This document shows positions 53,686-61,839 of a stretch of DNA of 64,000 nucleotides, piece by piece; within the stretch, counting starts at the first letter, position 1, and the number at the start of each line of letters is the position of its first letter. The notes under the pieces were generated by a model. It did no database searches, was not told the origin of the DNA, and was given only the letters and a program-made list of their open reading frames with translations. Source of the DNA: an uncultured Clostridia bacterium (GTDB taxonomy: Bacteria; Bacillota; Clostridia; UMGS1810); the NCBI GenBank assembly GCA_934500875.1, contig CAKSTL010000003.1, positions 62,001 to 126,000 of the forward strand. The letters are read 5' to 3'. A program made the translations under genes and the position numbers.

Positions 53686-53705
53686 ACTAAAAGGAGGTGT
53701 CTTGT

Positions 53706-54146
53706 ATGAAATTATTTGAACTTGCTCCAAGCAAAGGCGCTGTAAGGGACAGAAAAAGAGTGGGCAGAGGTCACGGCTCAGGCAGCGGAAAAACGTCGGG
53801 CAGAGGTCATAAGGGACAGAATGCCAGAAGCGGCGGCGGTGTAAGAGTCGGCTTTGAAGGCGGTCAGATGCCTATTTACAGAAGATTGCCCAAACGAGGC
53901 TTTACAAATATCTTTGCTAAGGAATATGTTGAAGTTAAAATTTCAGATTTGAATAAATTTGAATCCGGTGCAGTTGTAGACGCTCAAGCTTTGAAGGAAG
54001 CCGGAATCATCAAAAAAGTTTGTGACGGCGTTAAGGTGTTGGGTAACGGTGAAATAAACGTTAAGCTCACGGTTAAGGCTGACAAGTTTACAGAAGCTGC
54101 TAAGGAGAAGATTGAAGCAGCCGGAGGAAAGGCTGAGGTGATGTAA
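53706..54146 (+). CDS. rplO: Ribosomal protein L15
   Basis: A 146-residue 50S assembly protein with the basic glycine-rich start VGRGHGSGSGKTSGRGHKGQ and the motif GFEGGQMPIYRRLPKRGF. ATG at 53706 follows GGAGGTG. One base separates its stop from the secY start. Confidence 0.96.
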   Translation: MKLFELAPSKGAVRDRKRVGRGHGSGSGKTSGRGHKGQNARSGGGVRVGFEGGQMPIYRRLPKRGFTNIFAKEYVEVKISDLNKFESGAVVDAQALKEAGIIKKVCDGVKVLGNGEINVKLTVKADKFTEAAKEKIEAAGGKAEVM

Positions 54147-54147
54147 G

Positions 54148-55395
54148 GTGTTTCAGACCATTAGAAATGCTTGGAAAATCCCGGACCTTAGAAAAAAGAT
54201 TTTATTTACTCTGTTTATGATTGCGGTGTTCAGGCTTGGTTCGTACATTCCTGTTCCCGGTCTTGACAGAGGTGCGCTTCAAAGTATGATTGGCGAGGGC
54301 AATAACCTTTTCGGTATGCTCGATTTGTTCTCGGGCGGTGCGTTCGGTAATGCTACAATTTTTGCAATGAGCATTACCCCGTACATCAACTCGTCAATTA
54401 TTATTCAGCTTTTGACAGTTGCAATCCCCGCTTTGGAACGTCTTGCCAAAGAGGGCGAAGAAGGAAGAAAAAGACTTGCGTCGTGGACAAGATACGGCAC
54501 GGTTATCTTAGCGTTCATTCAGGCTACAGGCTTGTACTTTGCGCTCAGAAGCGGCTTGACAAGCAGAGGCGTTGTATCGTTTATACTTGTTACATTCTCG
54601 TTTACGGCAGGTACGGCATTTCTTATGTGGCTTGGAGAGCAAATCACCGAATACGGTGTTGGAAACGGTATTTCGATTATCATTTTCTCGGGTATCGTGT
54701 CAAGAGTTCCGAGCTCTGTTATCAGTCTTGTAAATAACTTTAAGGCTGTTCAGGGCGTTCAGGGAGTTATCTCGCTTGCTGCAATTGTAATTGTATCGGC
54801 GGCTTCGATTTTGCTCGTTGTATTTATTAATGACGCAGAAAGAAGAATTCCCGTGCAGTACGCAAAGAGAATGGTCGGACGTAAAATGTACGGCGGTCAG
54901 AGCACACACATTCCGATTAAGGTTGCTATGGCAGGCGTTATTCCGATTATCTTTGCAATGTCGATTTTATCTTTCCCGCAGACGATTGCACAGTTTATGG
55001 GTAAAAGTATTCAGATATTTAACACTACGTCGTGGTGGTACATTATTTTGTACTTCCTGCTTATCATCTTCTTCACATATTTTTACACCGCAATTCAGTT
55101 TAATCCGATTGAGGTTGCCAACAATATGAAGAAGAACGGCGGATTTATCCCCGGTATCAGACCGGGCAAACCTACAAGCGATTTTATTAACAGAGTTCTT
55201 GTTAAAATCACCCTTGCGGGCGCTGTGTTCTTGGGACTTATTGCAGTATTGCCGCAGATTGTTGTTAAGTACACCGCATTTCATCTTACACTCGGCGGTT
55301 CGTCGCTTCTTATCCTTGTCGGCGTTGCGCTTGAAACTGTTAAACAGATTGAATCTCAGATGCTTATGCGTCACTACAAAGGATTTTTGGATTGA
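54148..55395 (+). CDS. secY: Protein translocase subunit SecY
   Basis: A 415-residue, ten-helix channel of the Sec translocon. FRLGSYIPVPGLDRGALQSM is the first helix and plug region. Later motifs are MSITPYINSSIIIQLLTVAI, GEQITEYGVGNGISIIIFSG and RIPVQYAKRM. GTG start after GAGGTGA, closely coupled to rplO. Confidence 0.97.
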   Translation: MFQTIRNAWKIPDLRKKILFTLFMIAVFRLGSYIPVPGLDRGALQSMIGEGNNLFGMLDLFSGGAFGNATIFAMSITPYINSSIIIQLLTVAIPALERLAKEGEEGRKRLASWTRYGTVILAFIQATGLYFALRSGLTSRGVVSFILVTFSFTAGTAFLMWLGEQITEYGVGNGISIIIFSGIVSRVPSSVISLVNNFKAVQGVQGVISLAAIVIVSAASILLVVFINDAERRIPVQYAKRMVGRKMYGGQSTHIPIKVAMAGVIPIIFAMSILSFPQTIAQFMGKSIQIFNTTSWWYIILYFLLIIFFTYFYTAIQFNPIEVANNMKKNGGFIPGIRPGKPTSDFINRVLVKITLAGAVFLGLIAVLPQIVVKYTAFHLTLGGSSLLILVGVALETVKQIESQMLMRHYKGFLD

Positions 55396-55421
55396 TAAAA
55401 TAACTTGTCAGGAGAAATTTT

Positions 55422-56054
55422 ATGAAAATTATTATGCTTGGTGCCCCCGGTGCGGGCAAAGGAACGCAGGCTGAAATTCTCAATAAAAAATACGGCATAC
55501 CTACAATTTCGACAGGCGCCATAATCAGAGAAGCTATAAAAAGCGGCTCCGAGCTTGGAAATAAGGTTAAGGCTATCATTGAGAGCGGTAATCTTGTGTC
55601 GGACGATATAGTAATCGAAATCATAAAGAAACGCCTTGCCGAAAAGGATTGCGAAAACGGTTTTATTCTGGACGGTTTTCCGAGAACTGTTGCGCAGGCG
55701 GACGCACTCTATGATATGGGCATTTCGATAGACAAGGTAATTTCTATCGAAGTTGATGATGAGGATATCATTAAAAGACTTTCAGGCAGACGTGAATGTT
55801 CAGGCTGCAGAGCAACTTACCATGTTGACAGCAAGCCGTCGGCAAAGGGCGATATTTGCGATAAATGCAATTCTCCCCTTACAGTACGTCCTGACGACGA
55901 GCCCGAAACAATCAAAAAAAGACTCGACGTTTACCACGAGCAGACCGAGGCTTTGAAGGATTATTATGAGGGCAAGAAAATTCTTCACAAGGTATGCGGC
56001 AGCAATGGAATCGAGGCTACCACCAAGAGCATTGTAGCAGTATTGGAGAATTAA
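55422..56054 (+). CDS. adk: Adenylate kinase
   Basis: A 210-residue kinase that equilibrates ATP, ADP and AMP. P-loop GAPGAGKGTQAEIL, AMP site DGFPRTVAQADAL, and a zinc-type lid with CSGC and CDKC pairs as in Gram-positive enzymes. AGGAGA ribosome site; in the usual secY-adk-map order. Confidence 0.97.
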   Translation: MKIIMLGAPGAGKGTQAEILNKKYGIPTISTGAIIREAIKSGSELGNKVKAIIESGNLVSDDIVIEIIKKRLAEKDCENGFILDGFPRTVAQADALYDMGISIDKVISIEVDDEDIIKRLSGRRECSGCRATYHVDSKPSAKGDICDKCNSPLTVRPDDEPETIKKRLDVYHEQTEALKDYYEGKKILHKVCGSNGIEATTKSIVAVLEN

Positions 56055-56056
56055 AA

Positions 56057-56806
56057 ATGATTTATATTAAGTCATCAAGCGAAGTGGCGAAGATGCGCAC
56101 CTCGGGAAGAATTACGGCTAATGTTTTTGAAATTTTAAAGCCGTATATAAAACCCGGTGTGTCAACCGCCGAGCTTGACAAAATCACGAAAGAATATATA
56201 CTAAACTCCGAGGCAAAACCGTCATTTTTAAACTACAACGGTTTTCCCGCCAGTATATGTTCCTCGGTAAATGACGTGGTTATCCACGGTATACCCAGCC
56301 ACAGCAAAATTTTAAAGGACGGCGATATCATAAGCATTGACGTCGGCGTCATAAAGGACGGGTATCACTCGGATGCGGCAAGAACGTTCGCTGTCGGAAA
56401 TATCAGCGACGAAGCCGCAAGATTAATCGACGTTACTAAGAAAAGCTTTTTTGAAGGAATACGTTATGCAAGACAGGGCGAAAGGCTCTTTAGTATTTCC
56501 GCCACCATTCAGGATTACGTTGAGAGCGCCGGCTACAGTATAGTTAAAAACTACTGCGGTCACGGTGTGGGCAAAAATCTTCATGAGGACCCTGAAATTC
56601 CGAATTACGGAAAATTCGGCCACGGAAACAGACTTATGCGCAATATGACGCTTGCGATTGAGCCTATGGTTAATATGGGCAAAGCCGCTACAAGAGTTCT
56701 TTCCGACGGCTGGACGGTTGTCACACAGGATAAATCGTATGCTGCGCATTATGAAAATACCATTGTGATAACAGACGGTGAGCCGGTTATTCTCACTGCA
56801 CTTTAA
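56057..56806 (+). CDS. map: Methionine aminopeptidase, type I
   Basis: A 249-residue metalloprotease removing N-terminal Met. Metal ligands lie in SIDVGVIKDGYHSDAARTF (two Asp), CGHGVGKNLHEDPEIPNYG (His), AIEPMVNMG (Glu) and the final Glu in HYENTIVIT. ATG two bases after the adk stop, with GGAGA upstream. Confidence 0.97.
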   Translation: MIYIKSSSEVAKMRTSGRITANVFEILKPYIKPGVSTAELDKITKEYILNSEAKPSFLNYNGFPASICSSVNDVVIHGIPSHSKILKDGDIISIDVGVIKDGYHSDAARTFAVGNISDEAARLIDVTKKSFFEGIRYARQGERLFSISATIQDYVESAGYSIVKNYCGHGVGKNLHEDPEIPNYGKFGHGNRLMRNMTLAIEPMVNMGKAATRVLSDGWTVVTQDKSYAAHYENTIVITDGEPVILTAL

Positions 56807-56855
56807 GATGCATGGCTTGCAAATGTGTTGTATAATTAAGTAGAGGTGATATGTG

Positions 56856-57122
56856 TTGGACGCTCATCCCGGCTCCTTTGTATATGCAGTTGCCGGCAGA
56901 GATACGGGAAAATGCTTTATCGTTCTGTCAGTTGAAGATAATTTCGCATATATTGCGGACGGCAAGGGCAGAAAGGTTGGCGCACCCAAGAAAAAAAAGC
57001 TTAAGCATTTAAAGCTTACTTCTTGTGCCGATTCTTTTATCGAGAATAAGCTTAAGGAAACCGGCAAGGTTACAAATAAAGAAGTAAGGCACGCTGTAAG
57101 AGTGTTTTTGGGTGAAAAATAA
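56856..57122 (+). CDS. KOW-domain RNA-binding protein (L14e-like, YbzG position)
   Basis: An 88-residue small protein with a KOW-type start (GSFVYAVAGRDTGKCFIVLSV), a basic stretch GAPKKKKLKHLKL and a mostly polar helical tail. Homologues stand between map and infA in many Firmicutes and are thought to bind RNA or ribosomes. The exact role is unknown. TTG at 56856 has GAGGTGA at six bases; GTG at 56853 is only three away. A TATAAT at 56831 may be a weak internal promoter. Confidence 0.8.
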   Translation: MDAHPGSFVYAVAGRDTGKCFIVLSVEDNFAYIADGKGRKVGAPKKKKLKHLKLTSCADSFIENKLKETGKVTNKEVRHAVRVFLGEK

Positions 57123-57155
57123 TGACGAAAAGTGTTGTAAAAGGAGGTTTTTATT

Positions 57156-57374
57156 ATGGCAAAAGAAGACGTATTGGAGCTTGAAGGTACAGTCATTGAG
57201 GCATTGCCGAACGCAATGTTTCAGGTTGAATTTGAAAACGGTCACAGAATACTTGCTCATATATCCGGTAAGCTCAGAATGAATTTTATAAGAATTCTTC
57301 CGGGCGATAAGGTTACGGTTGAAATGTCGCCTTATGACCTCACCAGAGGCAGAATTACCTGGAGAGCAAAATAA
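57156..57374 (+). CDS. infA: Translation initiation factor IF-1
   Basis: A 72-residue OB-fold factor that occupies the 30S A site during initiation. AKEDVLELEGTVIEALPNAM, FQVEFENGHRILAHISGKLR and the end RGRITWRAK are the full family pattern. AAAGGAGG precedes the ATG. Confidence 0.98.
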   Translation: MAKEDVLELEGTVIEALPNAMFQVEFENGHRILAHISGKLRMNFIRILPGDKVTVEMSPYDLTRGRITWRAK

Positions 57375-57480
57375 AAGCTTGTTTTTAAAGTGCATTTAGG
57401 CTGCGAAGATGCGGCTTTGCGCCAAAAAAACCTTTTAGTTTAGAATTTTTCGAGATTTTTAAAGAACAGGAGGAAAAATT

Positions 57481-57594
57481 ATGAAAGTCAGACCTTCAGT
57501 AAAACCTATTTGCGAAAAATGCAAAATCATTAAAAGAAAAGGCAACGTTATGGTTATTTGCCAGAACCCCAAGCACAAACAGAAACAGGGTTGA
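57481..57594 (+). CDS. rpmJ: Ribosomal protein L36
   Basis: A 37-residue 50S protein from ATG to TGA with zinc ligands Cys-x2-Cys (CEKC), a later Cys and His (ICQNPKH). MKVRPSVKPICEKCK is standard. CAGGAGG ribosome site. The 106 bases between infA and it show no clear element. Confidence 0.97.
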   Translation: MKVRPSVKPICEKCKIIKRKGNVMVICQNPKHKQKQG

Positions 57595-57611
57595 TGACAA
57601 GCCTTTAACCC

Positions 57612-57649
57612 AAAAGGGGGCGGCTGTACGATTTTTCGTAACCCCTTTT
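57612..57649 (+). promoter_or_regulatory. Strong hairpin between rpmJ and rpsM
   Basis: AAAAGGGG (57612-57619) pairs with CCCCTTTT (57642-57649), enclosing a second stem TACGA/TCGTA. It is followed by GCGGTTTTATAT, which is not a full T-run. It may be a processing site or a partial attenuator at the start of the alpha-operon genes. Confidence 0.5.
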
Positions 57650-57708
57650 GCGGTTTTATATAAATAAGCATACATTTATTTTTGTTAAATTTTTAAGGAG
57701 GTGTAAAA

Positions 57709-58077
57709 ATGGCTCGTATAGCTGGCGTAGATTTACCTAACGAAAAAAGAGTTGAGATTGGCCTTACCTACATTTTCGGTATCGGCAGAAAATCTTCAAA
57801 CAAAATTTTAAGCGAAACAGGTATAAATCCCGATACTCGTGTTAAAGACTTAACAGAGGACGAGATTTCTAAGTTAAGAGCTGCAATTGATAAAGATTAC
57901 CACGTTGAAGGTGACTTAAGACGTCAAACTGCACTCGATATAAAAAGACTTATTGAAATCGGCTGCTACAGAGGACTTCGTCACAGAAGAGGTCTTCCCG
58001 TAAGAGGTCAGAGGTCAAAAACAAACGCAAGAACAAGAAAAGGCCCGAGAAAAACAATGGCTAACAAAAAGAAATAG
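57709..58077 (+). CDS. rpsM: Ribosomal protein S13
   Basis: A 122-residue 30S head protein bridging to the 50S. ARIAGVDLPNEKRVEIGLTY, GLRHRRGLPVRGQRSKTNAR and KGPRKTMANKKK are conserved. AAGGAGGTG ribosome site. Confidence 0.97.
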   Translation: MARIAGVDLPNEKRVEIGLTYIFGIGRKSSNKILSETGINPDTRVKDLTEDEISKLRAAIDKDYHVEGDLRRQTALDIKRLIEIGCYRGLRHRRGLPVRGQRSKTNARTRKGPRKTMANKKK

Positions 58078-58095
58078 AAAGGGAGGGGTATTAAA

Positions 58096-58485
58096 ATGGC
58101 TCAGGTTAAAAGAGCACGTAAAAGACGTGAGAAGAAAAACGTTGAAAAAGGAGCTGCACATATCCGTTCCTCTTTCAATAACACAATTGTTACAATTACA
58201 GATACAGCCGGCAACGCTCTTTCGTGGGCAAGTGCAGGCGGCTTAGGCTTCAGAGGTTCAAGAAAGAGCACTCCGTTTGCATCGCAGATGGCTGCCGAAA
58301 CCGCTGCAAAAGCTGCTATGGAGCACGGTTTGAAATCTGTTGAAGTTTATGTTAAAGGTCCCGGCGCAGGACGTGAAGCTGCTATCAGAGCACTTCAGAC
58401 TGCCGGCTTGGAGGTTAGTATGATTAAAGACGTAACCCCCATTCCGCACAACGGCTGCAGACCGCCCAAGAGAAGAAGAGTTTGA
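58096..58485 (+). CDS. rpsK: Ribosomal protein S11
   Basis: A 129-residue 30S platform protein. HIRSSFNNTIVTITDTAGNA, FRGSRKSTPFASQMAAE and the C-terminus TPIPHNGCRPPKRRRV identify it. Confidence 0.98.
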   Translation: MAQVKRARKRREKKNVEKGAAHIRSSFNNTIVTITDTAGNALSWASAGGLGFRGSRKSTPFASQMAAETAAKAAMEHGLKSVEVYVKGPGAGREAAIRALQTAGLEVSMIKDVTPIPHNGCRPPKRRRV

Positions 58486-58502
58486 TATAGGAGGTGCAAT
58501 AA

Positions 58503-59129
58503 ATGGCTAGATATACCGACGCTGTGTGCCGTCTTTGCCGCCGTGAGGGTCAGAAGCTCTTCTTAAAAGGCGCAAGATGTTACAGTGATAAATGTTCCGT
58601 AGGAAAAAGACAGTATGCTCCCGGTCAGCACGGTCAGGGCAGAAAGAAACTTTCCGAGTACGGAATACAGTTGAGAGAAAAACAGAAAGCAAAAAGATAT
58701 TACGGCGTATTGGAATCGCAGTTTGCGAAATATTTCGATATGGCAAGCAATAAAAAAGGTATTACAGGTGAAAACCTTTTGCAGATTTTGGAAAGCCGCT
58801 TGGACAATGTTGTTTACAGACTTGGTTTTGCGCTTTCCAGACCTGAAGCAAGACAGCTTGTAAGACACGGTCATTTTACAGTTGACGGTCATAAGGTTAA
58901 CATTCCGTCTTACCTTGTAAAACCGGGCGCTGTTATCACAATTAAGGATAAGAGCAGAAGCCTTCCCAAAATCAAGAGCATTTTGGAAGAAACCGAAGGA
59001 AAGGTTATCCCCAAATGGCTTGATTTGGACAAAAATACATTGCAGGCAAAAGTTGTAAACCTTTGTGACAGGGAAGATATCGACTTAGACGTTCAGGAAC
59101 ACTTAATCGTTGAGTTGTATTCTAAATAA
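58503..59129 (+). CDS. rpsD: Ribosomal protein S4
   Basis: A 208-residue 30S assembly initiator with an N-terminal zinc-type cysteine set (CRLC and later CYSDKC) and an S4 RNA-binding domain (SRLDNVVYRLGFALSRPEAR). Placement before rpoA matches the Gram-positive alpha operon. Confidence 0.97.
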   Translation: MARYTDAVCRLCRREGQKLFLKGARCYSDKCSVGKRQYAPGQHGQGRKKLSEYGIQLREKQKAKRYYGVLESQFAKYFDMASNKKGITGENLLQILESRLDNVVYRLGFALSRPEARQLVRHGHFTVDGHKVNIPSYLVKPGAVITIKDKSRSLPKIKSILEETEGKVIPKWLDLDKNTLQAKVVNLCDREDIDLDVQEHLIVELYSK

Positions 59130-59178
59130 GCCTTCCCCATAAAATTATTTTTAATACTGGAATGGAGGGTTGTTAAGT

Positions 59179-60135
59179 ATGATAGAAATGGAAAAACCCA
59201 AGGTTGAATGTGTGGAAAGAAGCGAGGACGGAACGTATGCACGTTTCGAGGTTGAGCCTTTGGAGAGAGGCTACGGCATAACTTTAGGCAACTCTATAAG
59301 ACGTGTCTTGCTTTCGTCACTTCCCGGTTCTGCCGCAATTTCCGTAAAAATTGACGGTGTACTCCACGAGTTTTCTACAATTCCCGGAGTTAAAGAAGAT
59401 GTTACGGAAATAATTTTAAATATCAAAAAGCTTATCACCATTGTTTACAGCGAAGTTCCCAAGACTGTTTATATTGACGCAAGCGGCGCCGGCGAGGTGC
59501 TTGCAGGCGATATCAAGTGTGATTCCGAAGTTGAAATCATCAACAAAGATTTGCATATTGCAACGCTTGACGACAATGCAAAGCTTTATATGGAAATTAC
59601 CCTTGCAAACGGCAGAGGCTACGTTTCGGCAGAGAAGAATAAGGAAAATATGCAGAGCATAATAGGCGTAATTCCCGTTGATTCTATCTATTCGCCCATC
59701 TGCAAGGTAAATTACAACGTAACCAACACACGTGTTGGTCAGGTGACCGATTACGACAAGCTCTCGCTTGAGCTTTGGTCGGACGGTACCATCACACCCG
59801 AAGAGGCATTAAGCCTTAGCGCAAAAATACTCAACGACCATATGAGCCTGTTTATTGACTTGACGGATGAAATCAAGCATAAGGACATTATGGTTGAAAA
59901 AGAAGATAACAAGAAAGACAAGGTTTTAGAGCTTACCATTGAAGAACTTGACCTTTCGGTGCGTTCGTTCAACTGCTTAAAGAGAGCGGGCATCAACACC
60001 GTTGAAGATTTGGTTAACAAATCCGAAGGCGAAATGATGAAGGTAAGAAACCTCGGAAGAAAATCTTTGGAAGAAGTTATCGCAAAACTTGCCGCTTTGG
60101 GCTTGGTATTCTCAAAAGAAACTTATGATGACTAA
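59179..60135 (+). CDS. rpoA: DNA-directed RNA polymerase subunit alpha
   Basis: A 318-residue subunit. The N-terminal assembly domain has PLERGYGITLGNSIRRVLLS, and the C-terminal DNA-binding domain has LDLSVRSFNCLKRAGINTVE and VRNLGRKSLEEV. The ATG at 59179 is nine bases after GGAGGG. An upstream in-frame TTG would sit too near that site. It is shared by all polymerase molecules and also contacts activators. Confidence 0.97.
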   Translation: MIEMEKPKVECVERSEDGTYARFEVEPLERGYGITLGNSIRRVLLSSLPGSAAISVKIDGVLHEFSTIPGVKEDVTEIILNIKKLITIVYSEVPKTVYIDASGAGEVLAGDIKCDSEVEIINKDLHIATLDDNAKLYMEITLANGRGYVSAEKNKENMQSIIGVIPVDSIYSPICKVNYNVTNTRVGQVTDYDKLSLELWSDGTITPEEALSLSAKILNDHMSLFIDLTDEIKHKDIMVEKEDNKKDKVLELTIEELDLSVRSFNCLKRAGINTVEDLVNKSEGEMMKVRNLGRKSLEEVIAKLAALGLVFSKETYDD

Positions 60136-60164
60136 AATATCAGAGCAAAGGAGGTATATGTGTT

Positions 60165-60506
60165 ATGCCCGGTACGAGAAAATTAGGTAAAGCTACCGAC
60201 CATAGAATTGCTATGCTTAAAAACCTTACCACCTCGCTTTTGGAAAACGGCAAAATAGAAACGACCGTTGCAAAGGCAAAAGAGGTAAGAAGCCTGGCTG
60301 AAAGAATGATAACCTTGGGTAAACAAAATACTCTTCATACAAGAAGGCAGGCGCTTTCTTATATTACAAAAGAGGACGTTGTTACAAAGCTGTTTAATGA
60401 AATAGCTCCTAAATATGCCGATAGAAACGGCGGATATACCAGAATTGTTAAGATTGGTCCAAGACGCGGCGACGCTGCTGAAATGGCAATCATTGAATTG
60501 GTATAA
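60165..60506 (+). CDS. rplQ: Ribosomal protein L17
   Basis: A 113-residue 50S protein, last gene of the cluster. RKLGKATDHRIAMLKNLTTS and IETTVAKAKEVRSLAERMI are standard. The ECF transporter genes that often come next are missing; a terminator follows. Confidence 0.97.
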   Translation: MPGTRKLGKATDHRIAMLKNLTTSLLENGKIETTVAKAKEVRSLAERMITLGKQNTLHTRRQALSYITKEDVVTKLFNEIAPKYADRNGGYTRIVKIGPRRGDAAEMAIIELV

Positions 60507-60510
60507 TTTT

Positions 60511-60560
60511 TAAAATTTTAAGCGATGTCAAGTATTTTGGCATCGCTTTTAAATTTTTTT
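60511..60560 (+). terminator. Terminator of the ribosomal cluster
   Basis: AAGCGATGTC (60520-60529) pairs with GGCATCGCTT (60539-60548) with one G-U pair, the stem extended by A/T-rich arms, and ends in seven T residues. Confidence 0.9.
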
Positions 60561-60571
60561 GCAAAAAAGTG

Positions 60572-60600
60572 TTGACAAATCTGTTTTTGTGTGATAAACT
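60572..60600 (+). promoter_or_regulatory. Vegetative promoter of the ABC importer operon
   Basis: TTGACA (60572-60577), 17 bases, TAAACT (60595-60600). Transcription should begin near 60607, at the first triplet of the TRAP-like array. Confidence 0.8.
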
Positions 60601-60606
60601 AAGTGC

Positions 60607-60666
60607 AAGATTTAGGATTAGTATAGTTTTGAAAAGTTAAGATTAGACGAGTTTAGAGTAGTTTAG
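60607..60666 (+). promoter_or_regulatory. TRAP-like binding site: array of NAG triplets
   Basis: Triplets begin at 60613 (TAG), 60619 (TAG), 60624 (TAG), 60629 (TTG), 60634 (AAG), 60639 (AAG), 60644 (TAG), 60649 (GAG), 60654 (TAG), 60659 (TAG) and 60664 (TAG): 11 in all, with spacers of two bases except one of three. Eight are UAG or GAG. An AAG at 60607 is a possible twelfth. The tryptophan-activated protein TRAP is an 11-subunit ring that binds 11 (G/U)AG repeats spaced by two or three bases. A terminator and a tryptophan-type importer follow. Confidence 0.65.
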
Positions 60667-60691
60667 GTTTATTGTTAATATGCTTATTTTG

Positions 60692-60724
60692 CCCTTTTCG
60701 TCTTGCGGAAAGGGTTTTTGTTTT
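60692..60724 (+). terminator. Leader terminator (attenuator) before the ABC importer
   Basis: Nine-base stem CCCTTTTCG (60692-60700) with CGGAAAGGG (60706-60714) and loop TCTTG, then TTTTTGTTTT. Being inside the leader, it must be passed for expression. GAAAAG at 60631-60636, inside the triplet array, can pair with CTTTTC at 60694-60699 as a weak antiterminator. Confidence 0.8.
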
Positions 60725-60773
60725 AACTTTCAAATGTAAATCCTAAACAAAATTAAAAAGGAGAAGATTTACA

Positions 60774-61781
60774 ATGAAGAGTTCAATGAGAAAACGGGTT
60801 TTATCGGCAGTGGGAGTTATAAGCGCAGCGGCAATGCTGTTTACGGGCTGCGGTTCGGGAAAAGATACTCAAACCTCCTCAACCGATAACGGCAAGGTTT
60901 ATAAAATCGGCGTTACACAGTTTGCAGACCATCCTTCGCTTGATAACTGCCGTGAAGGATTTATTCAGGGACTTGCAAACGAGGGATTTAAAGAGGGCGT
61001 AAACCTTGAAATCGAAACCGTTAACGCACAGACCGAGATGGCAAAAGCAACGCAGATTGCTCAAAGTTTTGCAAGCGCAGGAAAAGATTTGGTTTGCGGT
61101 ATTGCAACACCGTCGGCGCAGTCGTTGTATGCAGCTTGTGCCGAAAAAAATATCCCGGTTATATTTAATGCAATTTCCGACCCGATTGCGGCAAAACTTG
61201 CAAAATCCGATACAGAGGCGCTTCCCGGCATCACCGGTATAAGCGATAAGCTTCCTGTTGAGGACCAGTTAAAGCTTATAAGAGAAATTTTGCCGGACGC
61301 AAAAAAAATTGGAATTATCTATACTACCGGCGAGGCAAACTCGGTAAGCACAATTGAGGAATATAAAAAACTTGCACCGACATACGGATTTGAAATAGTT
61401 GACAAGGGAATTACTAAACAGGCTGAAATCCCTCAGGTTATGGATGTTATCTTAACTCAGGTTGACTGCATTTCAAACCTTACCGACAATACGGTTGTAG
61501 CGGCTCTCGGCGTTGTTCTTGAAAAAGCGAACGCTGCAAAAATCCCGGTTTTCGGCTCGGAAGAAGAACAGGTTAAAAACGGATGCGTCGCTTCTGCCGG
61601 TCTTGATTATGTAAAACTCGGTGTTCAGGCGGGCGAGATGGCTGCAAAGGTTTTGAAGGGAACGAAAATTGACACAATCCCGTTTGAAACTTTGAAAGAA
61701 ACAAAATATACATTTAACGAGGAAGCTGCAAAACAGCTCGGAATTGCAATCAGCAGCGAAACACTTTCTAAAGCAAAATAA
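60774..61781 (+). CDS. trpX: ABC importer substrate-binding lipoprotein (TrpX-like family)
   Basis: A 335-residue lipoprotein with lipobox FTGC and Cys26 as the anchor. The mature part is a two-lobe binding protein of the family often called TrpX (KIGVTQFADHPSLDNCREGF, IGIIYTTGEANSVSTIEEYK, ASAGLDYVKLGVQAGEMAAK). Relatives are predicted tryptophan or tyrosine transporters in Firmicutes. The TRAP-like leader favours tryptophan here. AAGGAGA precedes the ATG. Permease and ATPase genes follow. Confidence 0.85.
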   Translation: MKSSMRKRVLSAVGVISAAAMLFTGCGSGKDTQTSSTDNGKVYKIGVTQFADHPSLDNCREGFIQGLANEGFKEGVNLEIETVNAQTEMAKATQIAQSFASAGKDLVCGIATPSAQSLYAACAEKNIPVIFNAISDPIAAKLAKSDTEALPGITGISDKLPVEDQLKLIREILPDAKKIGIIYTTGEANSVSTIEEYKKLAPTYGFEIVDKGITKQAEIPQVMDVILTQVDCISNLTDNTVVAALGVVLEKANAAKIPVFGSEEEQVKNGCVASAGLDYVKLGVQAGEMAAKVLKGTKIDTIPFETLKETKYTFNEEAAKQLGIAISSETLSKAK

Positions 61782-61839
61782 ATTTTTTAAAAATCTGCCG
61801 CAAATAAAATAAGCGGCAGATTTGTTATGGGAGATTACA

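Noticed and set aside
60601..60773. T-box leader before the importer.
   Set aside because: The leader lacks the conserved T-box sequence (TGG-ACC-GCG type) and is too short before its terminator; the triplet array explains it better.
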